A stretch of DNA of 64,000 nucleotides, from NCBI GenBank assembly GCA_021604805.1, contig BQJR01000002.1:62001-126000 (forward strand). The letters run 5' to 3'. The notes beneath the pieces were generated by a model that made no database searches, had not been told where the DNA came from, and saw only the letters and a program-made list of their open reading frames with translations. The DNA comes from Planctomycetota bacterium. Lineage in GTDB: Bacteria; Planctomycetota; B15-G4. This document shows positions 43,722-51,851 of this stretch, piece by piece (position 1 is the first letter of the stretch; every line of letters starts with the position of its first letter). The translations under genes were made by a program, and so were the position numbers.

Positions 43722-43741
43722 ATGTCACTTTATGGTGACAT
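43722..43741 (+). promoter_or_regulatory. Palindromic operator at the arsR-type gene start
   Basis: ATGTCAC and GTGACAT form a perfect 7-base inverted repeat around the spacer TTTATG, overlapping the start codon of the ArsR-family gene. The surroundings are AT-rich in an otherwise GC-rich region. TATATG (43719-43724) could be a -10 element with TCGACA 18 bases upstream. Size and place fit an autoregulatory ArsR operator that blocks RNA polymerase. Confidence 0.6.
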
Positions 43742-44180
43742 GTTAAGCCCGACACCCACCGACATCTCCAGCGCAGCGACCTCTCGCAGGTCTTCGCGGC
43801 GCAACTCGAGTGCGCGTTCCACCGGCTCGACGCCCAAGCGTGGCGACGACAACGTGTGGAAAGCGCTCGCCGACCCCACCCGCCGCGCGCTGCTCGACAT
43901 GCTGGCCAAGGCGCCTGCCACCACCGGCGAGTTGGTCGACGCTTTCGACACGCTCAGTCGCACCGGCGTGATGAAACACCTCGACATCCTGGAGCGCGCC
44001 GGCCTGCTGGTCGTCACCCGCGACGGTCGCGTGCGCTGGAACCACCTGAACCCGGTGCCGATCCAGCGGCTGCACGATCGCTGGGTGAGCAAGCACGTGC
44101 GCGGCACCGCGTCGGCGCTGCTGCGCTTGAAGGACCACGTGGAAGCGGGCGTCGCGCCGAAGCGACGTCGTCGCTCGTGA
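43740..44180 (+). CDS. ArsR/SdpR-type HTH transcriptional regulator
   Basis: A 146-residue regulator. After a Ser/Thr/Arg-rich N-terminal tail comes a winged helix: VWKALADPTRRALLDMLAK, TTGELVDAF, SRTGVMKHLDILERAGLL, VTRDGRVRWNHLN and a C-terminal dimer helix. It belongs to the subgroup that partners SRPBCC proteins. No metal-binding Cys pair of the CVC type is visible, so arsenic sensing is unlikely. ATG 43740 directly follows the palindromic operator; an in-frame ATG at 43722 would put the operator in the coding sequence. The downstream SRPBCC gene is in the same direction, and the two probably form a repressed operon. Confidence 0.85.
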   Translation: MLSPTPTDISSAATSRRSSRRNSSARSTGSTPKRGDDNVWKALADPTRRALLDMLAKAPATTGELVDAFDTLSRTGVMKHLDILERAGLLVVTRDGRVRWNHLNPVPIQRLHDRWVSKHVRGTASALLRLKDHVEAGVAPKRRRRS

Positions 44181-44277
44181 TCTCTCGCAACCCACGCGTG
44201 GCGCACACGCCCCTGCGTTGCGCAAGGCCCGCGAGTCACTCGTCAACCCGAAGTCCCCCACTCACAAGGACATCACC

Positions 44278-44745
44278 ATGAGCGCCACGACCATGGAGAC
44301 CCGCGCCGTCAGCTACACCTTTGAGGTGCGCATCGAGGCCCCGAAGCAGAGTGTCTGGGACGCCCTCACCGAAGGCATCAACGCGTGGTGGTTGCCCGAC
44401 TTCCACATGATGGGTGCGGATTCGGTCGTGCGCTTCGAGGCGCGCGCCGGCGGTCAACTCATCGAGGAGCGCGCCGACGGCAGCGGCCTGCTCTGGTACA
44501 CGGTGAGCATGTGCACGCCCGGAACCTGTCTCTACATGCACAGCTTCACGGCGCCGGAATGGGGCGGCCCACACACGACACTGCTCAAGCTCGCGCTCGA
44601 GGAGGACAGCGGCGCCACCGTGCTGCGCGTGACCGACTCGCTCGTCGGACATGTCACCGACAGCACTGCGAACACCATGCAGGAAGGTTGGACGCAACTC
44701 TTCAGCGAGGGGCTCAAGGCGCACTTGGAATCGCGGGCGAGCTGA
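44278..44745 (+). CDS. SRPBCC/AHSA1-like ligand-binding protein
   Basis: A 155-residue START/Bet v 1-like protein with the family pattern SYTFEVRIEAPKQSVWDALT, then WWLPDFHMMGADS, GGQLIEERADGSGLLWYTV and a C-terminal helix (NTMQEGWTQLFSEGL). These proteins enclose a hydrophobic cavity and often pair with ArsR-type regulators, but the ligand is unknown. AAGGA lies eight bases before the ATG at 44278. An upstream ATG at 44218 is less well placed. The regulator lies 97 bases upstream, so I infer co-regulation through the operator at 43722. Confidence 0.85.
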   Translation: MSATTMETRAVSYTFEVRIEAPKQSVWDALTEGINAWWLPDFHMMGADSVVRFEARAGGQLIEERADGSGLLWYTVSMCTPGTCLYMHSFTAPEWGGPHTTLLKLALEEDSGATVLRVTDSLVGHVTDSTANTMQEGWTQLFSEGLKAHLESRAS

Positions 44746-44823
44746 TCCGCGTCGGCGCGCGACACGCGGCGCGCGCTTTGGCAGGCTGGAGCGCTCGTCG
44801 TCCGCCCGCACTTGGAGCGCCCC

Positions 44824-47658
44824 GTGATCTCGCGCCCACTCGTCTGCCTCGCCCTGTTCGCGCTGCTTCCGCTCGCCTGCGGGCTGAACGACTCACACCA
44901 CAGCGCCTCGAGCGAAGCGCTGGCCGCCGCGGAAGCGAGCTCCGCAGCGACGACCTCGCGCGACACGCCGCAAGCTTCGCGCGCGACTCCCGACGACACG
45001 CCCTTGCGCGCCACGAGCTGGCTCACGCTCGCCGCGGTCGATGCACGCGGACGTCGCCCGCTGCGCCCAGACGTCGTGCTGCAACGCTACCTGCTCGACC
45101 CGCAGAGTCCCGCCCCGCAAGCAGGTGACGAGCTCGTGGGTGAACTCGGCGACGCCAAGACCTGGACCGCGCGGGAGGTCAACGATCGCGGTGGTCCCGC
45201 CGACGCCGGTCGCGTGGCCTGGGCCTTCACCGAACTGCACGCACCCCACTCTGGCGTGTGGCTCGCGCAACTCTCGGGCGCCGCGCAACTGATCGTGAAC
45301 GGACAACCCGTGTTCGGCGACTACTACGGCCTCGGCCGCGACGCACTGCCCGTGCTGCTGCGCGCGGGCGCGAACTCCGTGTTCGTGCACGGCGTGCGCG
45401 GCGCCTTCCGACTGAGCTTCGAAGCGCCGCAGACCGAACTCGAGTTCGTGAAGCGCAACGACCGCCTACCCGATCTCGTGCGCGATCGTCACCGCGCAGG
45501 CCCGGTGAGCCTCGCCCTGCGCAACGCGGGCAGCGCCTGGCAGCACGACCTCGAAGTCGTGCTGCTCGCCGACACGCTCTTCGAGGAGACGCGCACCGTC
45601 GTGCAGCCGGGCCTCGCGCCGCTCGAAGTCGCGCGCGTGCCGATCGTGCAACGCGTGCGCGACAACGCGCACTTTCCCGCAGCCGTCGAGAGTTGGGAGC
45701 GGCACGCTGAGCTGCGTCACGAGCCCAGCGGTGAGTTGCTCGCGCGACACAGCTTCACCTTGCGCTTGCTCGCGCCCGAAGCGCCGCGTCGCGAGACCTT
45801 CGTGTCGCGCCTCGACGGCACGGTGCAGTCCTTCGGGTTGCGCGAACCGGTCGGTGCGGCGGGCAAAGCGACCGGTGCCAAGAAGCGCGCGTCCGAGAAC
45901 GTGCACGAGTCACTCACGGACAGCGCGCAACCTGCGCTCTCCGAGAGCGTGTTGCCCAGCGGCCCTCCCGGCGCTGGCCTCGTGCTCAGCCTGCACGGCG
46001 CCAGCGTGGGCGACATGGCGCAGATCAAGGCCTACGCCTCGCAGCCCGACTTCTGGATCGTGTCGGCCACCAACCGCGGCAAGTTCGGTTTCGACTGGCA
46101 AGACTGGGGCCGCGAAGACGCCTACGAGGTGCTCGAGCGCGCGCTGCAACTCAGCGGCGTGGCGCGCGATCGCGTGATGCTCACCGGGCACTCGATGGGC
46201 GGACACGGCACGTGGCACTTGGCGGCCAACGACCCCGACGGCTTCGCGGCCGTGGCGCCGTCGGCGGGCTGGGTGTCCTTCGACAGCTACGGCTCGCGAC
46301 CCGAGGGCGCGCTGCGCGCACTCTGGCACGCCGCCGACGCGGGCTCCGACACGCTCGCGTTGCTCGACAACCTCACGCCGCAACCGATCTTCGTGCTGCA
46401 CGGCACGGCCGACGACAACGTGCCCGCCAGCGAAGCGCAGACCATGCTCGACGCCTTGCGCGCGGCAGGTGCGTCGCCCGGTTCGCACATGCAGGACGGC
46501 GCCGGCCACTGGTGGGATGGCGACGCAGCGCCCGGCGCCGACTGCCTCACCTGGCCCGGCATCTTCGAGCTGTTCCGCGAGAGCGAACGCGAGCGCGCGC
46601 CGTCGGCATTGAGTTTCACGAGCGTGCATCCCAGCGTGGACAGCCGCCATCACTGGGTGTCGCTGCTGCAACCGGAACGCTACGGCGAGCGCATGCACAT
46701 CAGCGGCAGTTGGAGCGACGACGGCCTCGTGCAACTCGAGGTCGGCGAGCACGGCAACGTGGCGCGCTTGCAGGTGCATCGCATCGGGGCGCGCTCGCTG
46801 AACAAGTTGCGCGTCGACGGGCAGAACATCGCGATCCCGCCCGGCGCGCGCGAGAAGGTCGACCCGATCGTGGCGCGTCACGACGGCGCTTGGCGCTTTG
46901 TAGAGGCCGCGACCCTCCCAAGCTCCAGCGACTCGACGAGTCCCAAGAAAACACCCGCCGAAGGCGGGCCCTTCAAGCGCGCGTTCGACGAGCGCTTTGT
47001 GTTCGTCGTCGGCACCGCCGGCGACGACGCCATGGACGCCGCGCTGCTCACCCGCGCGCGCGCGCTCGCCACCGAGTGGAACTACCGCGCGAGCGGTCGC
47101 GCCGCGATCGTCGAAGACACGCGCTGGCTCGAGGGTCGGCGCCTACTCGCGACACCGACCGGTGAGCCCGTCGGCCGCCCGATCCTGCTCGGCAACGCCG
47201 AGACGAACAAAGCTTGGGCCACGCTGCTCGGCGGAAGCGTTCCCGGCGGACGCGTCGCGGGTGTCGGTGGCGACGCCGACAGCAGCGCGGGCGGCGCAGG
47301 CAGTGCACGCAGCGCAGGCGCAAGCGGCGGCGTCTCGAGCGTGCCGCTGCAAGTCGCGAACGAGCGTGTCTTCGTCGGCGAGCACGAGTTGCGCGGCGAC
47401 GATCTCGTCGCCGCCTTCGTGGCCCCCACCGCGCGCGGGCTCGTGGGCGCTATCGGCTTCAGCGGCGTGCGGGCGACGCGCGTCGCCAACGTGCTCGCGC
47501 CCTTCGTGTCAGGCGCGGGCTTCCCCGACTACCTCGTGTTCGACAGCACGGCGCTCACTCTCGGCGACGAAGGCGTGCGCGCCGCCGGCTGGTTCAGCGC
47601 CGACTGGCAACTCCAGGATTGCGCCGGCAAGGACTGCCCGCCGAGGGCCACGCGTTGA
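44824..47658 (+). CDS. Lipoprotein alpha/beta hydrolase (prolyl oligopeptidase/PHB depolymerase-like)
   Basis: A 944-residue protein with a lipoprotein signal (LALFALLPLACG, lipobox Cys at residue 19 or so). The N-terminal beta domain is followed by an alpha/beta hydrolase core: an oxyanion region LVLSLHGASVGD, nucleophile Ser in LTGHSMGGHGTW, acid Asp in VLHGTADDNVP and His in DGAGHWWDGD. The C-terminal part (GNAETNKAWATLL, FSGVRATRVANVL) forms a separate domain. It probably hydrolyses peptides or polyesters at the cell surface. The GTG at 44824 follows GGAG at six bases. A TTG at 44812 is inside the ribosome-binding region and is rejected. Confidence 0.75.
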   Translation: MISRPLVCLALFALLPLACGLNDSHHSASSEALAAAEASSAATTSRDTPQASRATPDDTPLRATSWLTLAAVDARGRRPLRPDVVLQRYLLDPQSPAPQAGDELVGELGDAKTWTAREVNDRGGPADAGRVAWAFTELHAPHSGVWLAQLSGAAQLIVNGQPVFGDYYGLGRDALPVLLRAGANSVFVHGVRGAFRLSFEAPQTELEFVKRNDRLPDLVRDRHRAGPVSLALRNAGSAWQHDLEVVLLADTLFEETRTVVQPGLAPLEVARVPIVQRVRDNAHFPAAVESWERHAELRHEPSGELLARHSFTLRLLAPEAPRRETFVSRLDGTVQSFGLREPVGAAGKATGAKKRASENVHESLTDSAQPALSESVLPSGPPGAGLVLSLHGASVGDMAQIKAYASQPDFWIVSATNRGKFGFDWQDWGREDAYEVLERALQLSGVARDRVMLTGHSMGGHGTWHLAANDPDGFAAVAPSAGWVSFDSYGSRPEGALRALWHAADAGSDTLALLDNLTPQPIFVLHGTADDNVPASEAQTMLDALRAAGASPGSHMQDGAGHWWDGDAAPGADCLTWPGIFELFRESERERAPSALSFTSVHPSVDSRHHWVSLLQPERYGERMHISGSWSDDGLVQLEVGEHGNVARLQVHRIGARSLNKLRVDGQNIAIPPGAREKVDPIVARHDGAWRFVEAATLPSSSDSTSPKKTPAEGGPFKRAFDERFVFVVGTAGDDAMDAALLTRARALATEWNYRASGRAAIVEDTRWLEGRRLLATPTGEPVGRPILLGNAETNKAWATLLGGSVPGGRVAGVGGDADSSAGGAGSARSAGASGGVSSVPLQVANERVFVGEHELRGDDLVAAFVAPTARGLVGAIGFSGVRATRVANVLAPFVSGAGFPDYLVFDSTALTLGDEGVRAAGWFSADWQLQDCAGKDCPPRATR

Positions 47659-47733
47659 CAGCGCACGGCATCCCGCCGCGACACTGAGGAACACATCGCA
47701 GGCCGGCGCGAGGTCGCGCCCGCGTCGTCGCGA

Positions 47734-48414
47734 TCAGCTCTCCGCCGCGCGCGCCGCTTGTGCGGCCCGCGAAGGCATCGGCGCCTGATCACTTGCCGCC
47801 GTCGACGCACTCTTCGGCGCGCCCGCGTCTTGCGGCTTGCGCTCGAAGCCCGCCAGGTCGAGCACGCGCGACACGTGCCGCACGCGCTCCTGCATCGAGA
47901 GCGAGGCCACCGGGATGTACGGCACGGCGAACCATTCGAGCAGCAGCTTCACCATGCCGTCGATGCGCACGACCTCTTCCCAGTTGGCGTCTTCGCGCAC
48001 GCCGTCGTCGGCGAGCAACTCGCGATGCGGACGCACGAAGAACACGAGGCCCTTGCGCACGCCGCGCATGTACTCGATCAGCCCGGAGTCGTTGATCAGC
48101 TCGGGCAGGATCGTGGAGTGGTGCGCCGCGTAGGCCAAGTTGCAGAAGGAGCGGTCGCTCACGAAGCAGCCTTTGAGTTCGGTCTCGGCCGCGAGCTGAC
48201 GCAAGAAGACTTCGCGCTGATAGCGGTCGACCACGCCGAGGTTGCTGCGGATCGAGTCGAGCTGCGCTTCCATCTCGGCCAACACGCCGCGCGCGACTTC
48301 GCTGATCATCGGCAAGCCGTAGGCGTCACGGATCCAGCGCGCGAGGGTCGTCTTGCCAGTGCTGTGGGCACCGACGAGGTAGATCGGCGTTGCGGGCGGA
48401 GGCGGGGCGATCAT
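47734..48414 (-). CDS. NadR-like AAA/P-loop nucleoside kinase
   Basis: A 226-residue P-loop protein of the AAA_28 family, related to the ribosylnicotinamide kinase domain of NadR. The Walker A motif is LVGAHSTGKTTLARW. MISEVARGVL and SDRSFCNLAYAA are typical second and third motifs, and RKGLVFFVRPHRE lies in the lid region. It should phosphorylate a nucleoside-like substrate; ribosylnicotinamide is the precedent, but the substrate is not shown. The tail (QDAGAPKSASTAASDQAP) is disordered. The cytidine deaminase gene is 40 bases upstream on the same strand, so the two are probably co-transcribed and linked to nucleoside salvage. Confidence 0.75.
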   Translation of the reverse strand: MIAPPPPATPIYLVGAHSTGKTTLARWIRDAYGLPMISEVARGVLAEMEAQLDSIRSNLGVVDRYQREVFLRQLAAETELKGCFVSDRSFCNLAYAAHHSTILPELINDSGLIEYMRGVRKGLVFFVRPHRELLADDGVREDANWEEVVRIDGMVKLLLEWFAVPYIPVASLSMQERVRHVSRVLDLAGFERKPQDAGAPKSASTAASDQAPMPSRAAQAARAAES

Positions 48415-48454
48415 GGTGAGCTCGCGAGCTTGGGGTTCGTTGCGTGAAGACGGT

Positions 48455-48895
48455 TCAGTCGGTGCGCGCGGCGCGCGGGTTCGCAGCGCTGGCGTGTTCG
48501 GCCACGTCGGCGGTGAGTTGTGCCGGGCCGAAGGCTTCGGGCAGCAGCGTGGACAAGGTCAGCGTGCGGTGCGGACCGGTTTCGTCGGCGAGGTGCAGCG
48601 TGAGGTCGGGCGCGAACTCGTTGAGCACTTGGCGACAGGCACCGCAGGGCGCCACGCCGCCGCGCGAGATCACGGCGATCTGGGTGAAGCGCGTGACGCC
48701 GTCGGCAACCGCGCGGAACACCGCCACGCGCTCGGCGCAGCAGCTCAAGCCATAGGAGGCGTTCTCCACGTTGGCGCCGAGGTGCACGCCGCCGTGTTCG
48801 TCGAGCAGCGCGGCCCCCACGCGGAACGCGGAGTAGGGCGCGTGGGCCCGGGTGCGCGCCTCCCGCGCGGCGTTCACGAGTTGCTCCGGTGTCAT
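48455..48895 (-). CDS. cdd: Cytidine deaminase
   Basis: A 146-residue zinc enzyme that deaminates cytidine to uridine. The substrate loop VENASYG is present, the catalytic Glu is in SCCAERVAVF, and the zinc ligands are that Cys plus the PCGACRQVL pair. Length and motifs fit the homotetrameric Cdd class. The ATG at 48895 is preceded eight bases upstream by a TACCCT box. It diverges from the uridine phosphorylase gene, and the two enzymes act consecutively (cytidine to uridine to uracil plus ribose-1-phosphate). Confidence 0.92.
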   Translation of the reverse strand: MTPEQLVNAAREARTRAHAPYSAFRVGAALLDEHGGVHLGANVENASYGLSCCAERVAVFRAVADGVTRFTQIAVISRGGVAPCGACRQVLNEFAPDLTLHLADETGPHRTLTLSTLLPEAFGPAQLTADVAEHASAANPRAARTD

Positions 48896-48903
48896 CGGCG
48901 GCG

Positions 48904-48909
48904 AGGGTA
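48904..48909 (-). promoter_or_regulatory. TACCCT -10-like box, 8 bp before start of cdd
   Basis: On the minus strand, TACCCT lies eight bases before the ATG at 48895, with no ribosome-binding site. It repeats the pattern found before several other genes and suggests a leaderless cdd transcript. Confidence 0.4.
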
Positions 48910-49088
48910 CTCCATCGGGGCGGGCCGTGTCGCGGGGCGAGGCCGGGTGCGGCCCGGAGCCTTCCGCGACACGCGAGAGGCGGGCCGGCACAGGCTCGAT
49001 GGCGCGTGGAGGGCGGCGTACAGGCGCGGCGCGTGCGCCGCATCGCCCACGTATGGCAGCATGCGGGATCGCTTCGAAGGAGTGGACC

Positions 49089-49919
49089 GTGAGCAACATC
49101 AGCGCCGACGGCATGCAGGACGCAGAGGGCCGGCAGTACCACATCGGCCTCGCCCCGGGCGAAGTCGCGCCCATGGTGATGATGGTCGGCGACCCGCACC
49201 GCGCCACGCGCGTGTCGAAGCGCTTCGACAGCGTGCGCGTGGAACGGAGCTGTCGCGAGTACACGAGTTACACCGGCACGCACGAAGGCTTGGAGCTCAC
49301 CGTGCTCGGCACGGGCATCGGTTCCGACAACACCGAGATCGCCGTGCAGGAACTGCTGCATTGCGTGGAGAAGCCGACGCTGTTGCGCGTGGGTAGTTCC
49401 GGCGGCTTGCGCGAGGAGGCCAAGATCGGACACGTGGTCGTGAGCACCGGCGCCGTGCGCCTCGAGTCCACGTCACTCGGGTTCGTGCAGGAGGGCTACC
49501 CGGCCGTCGCGCATCACGAAGTCGTGTTGGCAGCGATCACTGCGGCCGAGCGCGCCGGGCATCCTTATCACGTGGGGCTCACGGCAACCGCCGCGGGCTT
49601 CTACGGCTGGCAAGGTCGCACCGACCAACCGATCAAGTCGCGCCACGCAGGTCTGCCCGCCGAACTCGGCGAACGCAACGTGCTCAACATGGAAATGGAG
49701 GCGTCCACACTGCTCACGATGGGCACGCTGGCCGGCATCCGCGCGGGCTGCGTCTGCGCCGTGTTCGGCAACCGCTTCGAGAACCGCTTCGCCGAGCACG
49801 ACGAAAAGTACGCCGCCGAAGCGCGCGCGATCGACATCGGTCTGGGCGCCCTGCACGTGCTGGCGGAGATGGACGCGGCGGCGGGCGGCGGGCGGTTTCA
49901 CTTGCCGGCGCGCAGCTGA
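49089..49919 (+). CDS. udp: Nucleoside phosphorylase, uridine phosphorylase-like
   Basis: A 276-residue enzyme of the PNP/UDP family that splits nucleosides with phosphate. Phosphate-binding residues are suggested by MVGDPHRATRV and by the later LLRVGSSGGLR. GTGIGSDNTEIAVQEL matches the uridine-phosphorylase-type glycine loop. The substrate region includes NMEMEASTLLTMG. Uridine preference is a family-level inference. The GTG at 49089 follows AAGGAG at six bases, which settles the start. It is divergent from cdd, giving a two-step pyrimidine salvage locus. Confidence 0.85.
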   Translation: MSNISADGMQDAEGRQYHIGLAPGEVAPMVMMVGDPHRATRVSKRFDSVRVERSCREYTSYTGTHEGLELTVLGTGIGSDNTEIAVQELLHCVEKPTLLRVGSSGGLREEAKIGHVVVSTGAVRLESTSLGFVQEGYPAVAHHEVVLAAITAAERAGHPYHVGLTATAAGFYGWQGRTDQPIKSRHAGLPAELGERNVLNMEMEASTLLTMGTLAGIRAGCVCAVFGNRFENRFAEHDEKYAAEARAIDIGLGALHVLAEMDAAAGGGRFHLPARS

Positions 49920-49935
49920 CCACCCCCCGGCCCGC

Positions 49936-50604
49936 TCACACCTCCGTCAAGATCTCCGCGTACGGCAAGCGTGACTTGGGCAGGGCCGCGTTGAAGTCGC
50001 GTTCGGTGTCGTGATAACCGAGCGGCACCACGACCAGGCTCGAGTAGCCCTTCTCGCGCAGGCCAAACTCCTCGTCGAGCACTTTGATCTCGATGCCTTC
50101 CATCGGCGTGGCGTCGATGCCGAGCGTGGCGACACCGAGCAGGAACTGACCGATGTTCAGGTAGACCTGCTTGTCCATCCAGTGCTGCACGTCTTTGAAG
50201 TCTTGCTTGTGCAGGTCGACGAACATGCCGCGACCGGCGTGCATCTGCGGCTTGTAGGTTGCGGGGTCGCCGGCGAAGCGGCCGTCGCTCTCCTCTTGCT
50301 TCAAGACCTTGAGCAAGTAGTCCTCTTCGATGGCGAGGCGGCTCGCGAACACGACCACGTGCGACGCGTCCATGATCGACGCGCGGTTGAACGGGTAGAG
50401 CCGCTCGGTGGCCTTCGCGACGCGCGCCTTGCCCTCCTCGCTCGACGCCAAGATGAAGTGCCACGGCTGCGAGTTCGTGCTCGACGGGCTGAAGCGCAGC
50501 AGCTCGCGGATCTTGGCGACGTCGGCGTCGGGGATCTTGCGCGTGGCGTCGTAGGCCTTGGCCGTGTGGCGCGTCTTCGCGAAGTGCGTGATGTCGTGGT
50601 CCAT
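49936..50604 (-). CDS. NAD(P)H nitroreductase, NfsB-like
   Basis: A 222-residue FMN-dependent oxidoreductase of the NfsB/NfnB group. FMN-binding residues are in KTRHTAKAYD and LLRFSPSSTNSQPWHF; GIDATPMEGIE and VPLGYHDTERD are further family motifs. It reduces nitro compounds and quinones using NAD(P)H. The ATG at 50604 gives the usual family length; frame extension to 50712 would enter the divergent promoter. It is divergent from an HxlR-family regulator gene, a common arrangement for electrophile-responsive nitroreductases. Confidence 0.88.
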   Translation of the reverse strand: MDHDITHFAKTRHTAKAYDATRKIPDADVAKIRELLRFSPSSTNSQPWHFILASSEEGKARVAKATERLYPFNRASIMDASHVVVFASRLAIEEDYLLKVLKQEESDGRFAGDPATYKPQMHAGRGMFVDLHKQDFKDVQHWMDKQVYLNIGQFLLGVATLGIDATPMEGIEIKVLDEEFGLREKGYSSLVVVPLGYHDTERDFNAALPKSRLPYAEILTEV

Positions 50605-50739
50605 GGCGAGCGAGTCCTGTCGTGAGGTGGGGCTGGTCAACCGACCGAGGTGCGCTACAGTGCCCGCGCACATCACAACTGACAAGTACCAACATATTTG
50701 TAAGTAATGCACACCCGTGTCTGTATCGAGGCCTCAGCG
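50605..50739. promoter_or_regulatory. Divergent nitroreductase/HxlR control region
   Basis: The 135-base spacer contains an AT-rich core at about 50671-50710. Two copies of AAGTA (50684-50688 and 50702-50706) lie 18 bases apart in the same orientation. TACAGT at 50656-50661 and CTGACA near 50678 are promoter-like. HxlR-type regulators often bind TACT/AGTA-type sites next to their own gene, so this core is a plausible binding region for both promoters. Confidence 0.4.
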
Positions 50740-51132
50740 ATGACCCGTAAGTACAACTGGAAGACCGGCTGCGACGTGGAAGCCACGCTCAGCGTGATCG
50801 GTGGCCGCTGGAAGCCGGTGCTCGTCTGCCACCTGCTGCAAGGCCGCAAGCGCTTCGGCGAGCTGCGTCGACTGACCCCGAACGCCACCGAGCGGATGAT
50901 CACGCTGCAGCTGCGCGAGCTCGAGGCCGACGGCGTGGTCGCGCGCCACGTGTTCGCCGAAGTGCCGCCGCGCGTGGAATACGAACTCACCGACTTCGGC
51001 CGCTCACTCGACGGCTTGCTCGAACAGATGCAGACCTGGGGACGCGCGTTCAAGGCGCGACGTCTCGCGGAGGAACCTGAAGCCGAGCCCGAAGCCGAGC
51101 CCGAAGCCGAGCCAGCCTCGAAGCGCGCCTAG
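50740..51132 (+). CDS. HxlR-family winged-helix regulator
   Basis: A 130-residue regulator with the family signature TGCDVEATLSVIGGRWKPVLVCHLLQGRKRFGEL, the conserved first Cys, RMITLQLRELEADGVVARH and a PPRVEYELTDFGRSL wing. The Cys suggests thiol-based sensing of electrophiles or oxidants, as in related YodB/HypR-type proteins. The ATG at 50740 follows GAGG at eight bases. An ATG at 50707 lies in the AT-rich control region and is rejected. The C-terminus has an EPEA repeat coded by tandem DNA repeats. It probably controls the divergent nitroreductase. The TAG stop overlaps the TAG of the convergent TetR gene. Confidence 0.87.
   Translation: MTRKYNWKTGCDVEATLSVIGGRWKPVLVCHLLQGRKRFGELRRLTPNATERMITLQLRELEADGVVARHVFAEVPPRVEYELTDFGRSLDGLLEQMQTWGRAFKARRLAEEPEAEPEAEPEAEPASKRA
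51079..51114 (+). repeat. 12-bp tandem repeat at the HxlR gene 3' end
   Basis: Three near-identical GAAGCCGAGCCC units encode an acidic Glu-Pro-Glu-Ala tail. Variation in copy number would change tail length in steps of four residues without a frameshift. The role of the tail is unknown. Confidence 0.8.
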
Positions 51133-51737
51133 CCGGCGCCCGGCCGCCGGTCGACCATGCACAGCGCGAGCTCCACGCTGCTGCGGATGACTTCGTCTTG
51201 CGGGAGCGAGAAGTCGATGCGCTGATTGCACATCAAGCACAGTGCACCATGCAGACAACTCCAGATCGACGTGGCCGCGAGGCGCACGTCCTTCGCATCG
51301 GAACCTGGGCAACCCCAGGCTTCGGCGAGCGCTTCCTGGAACAGCCCGAGGTTGAGCACCGCGCGTTTGTACATCTCGCTCGGGTAACGCTCCATCTGCT
51401 CGGGCGGCAGGCTGAACATGATCTCGTAGAACTCGCGGTTCTCGAGACCGAAGGCCATGTATGCGCGGCACATGCGTTCGATGCGCACGCGTGGTGAGCT
51501 CGCCTTCGATGCGGCCGCTGTGCTCAAGCGTTCGAAGAGTCGGCCCATGCCTTCGTCGATGAGCGCGTGCACGAGCGCGTCTTTGTTGTCGAAGTGCAGG
51601 TACACAGCGGTGGGCGCGCAGGGCACTTGCCGCGCGACCTTGCGCAGACTGAACGCGGCCCAACCGTCGCGCTGCAACAAGCGACGCGCTTCCTCGAGCA
51701 TGCGCGGCTTGAGCTCGGGGTTCGCGGGTCGGGCCAT
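51129..51737 (-). CDS. TetR-family transcriptional regulator
   Basis: A 202-residue regulator. The N-terminal helix-turn-helix reads RRLLQRDGWAAFSLRKVARQVPCAPTAVYLHFDNKDALVHALI, then a mostly helical ligand domain with several Cys (CLHGALCLMC). The ligand is unknown. It is divergent from the fadA-fadB operon across a 397-base control region and is therefore the best local candidate for its regulator, as TetR- and FadR-like proteins commonly repress beta-oxidation. It shares a four-base CTAG stop overlap with the convergent HxlR gene. Confidence 0.87.
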   Translation of the reverse strand: MARPANPELKPRMLEEARRLLQRDGWAAFSLRKVARQVPCAPTAVYLHFDNKDALVHALIDEGMGRLFERLSTAAASKASSPRVRIERMCRAYMAFGLENREFYEIMFSLPPEQMERYPSEMYKRAVLNLGLFQEALAEAWGCPGSDAKDVRLAATSIWSCLHGALCLMCNQRIDFSLPQDEVIRSSVELALCMVDRRPGAG

Positions 51738-51851
51738 CGGGACTTGCGCTCTCGGGAAGGCTGCGAGTGTGCCGCAGACGGACGGGCATTCCGCGCGTCG
51801 GCTCGCTGAGTCGCCGCCTGCCCGCAGCAGCGCTCCAAAGGCCCGGTCTCT

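Noticed and set aside
43740-44180. Arsenic-responsive ArsR
   Set aside because: No Cys-Val-Cys or similar metal-binding motif is present, and the neighbour is an SRPBCC protein, not an arsenic-resistance gene.
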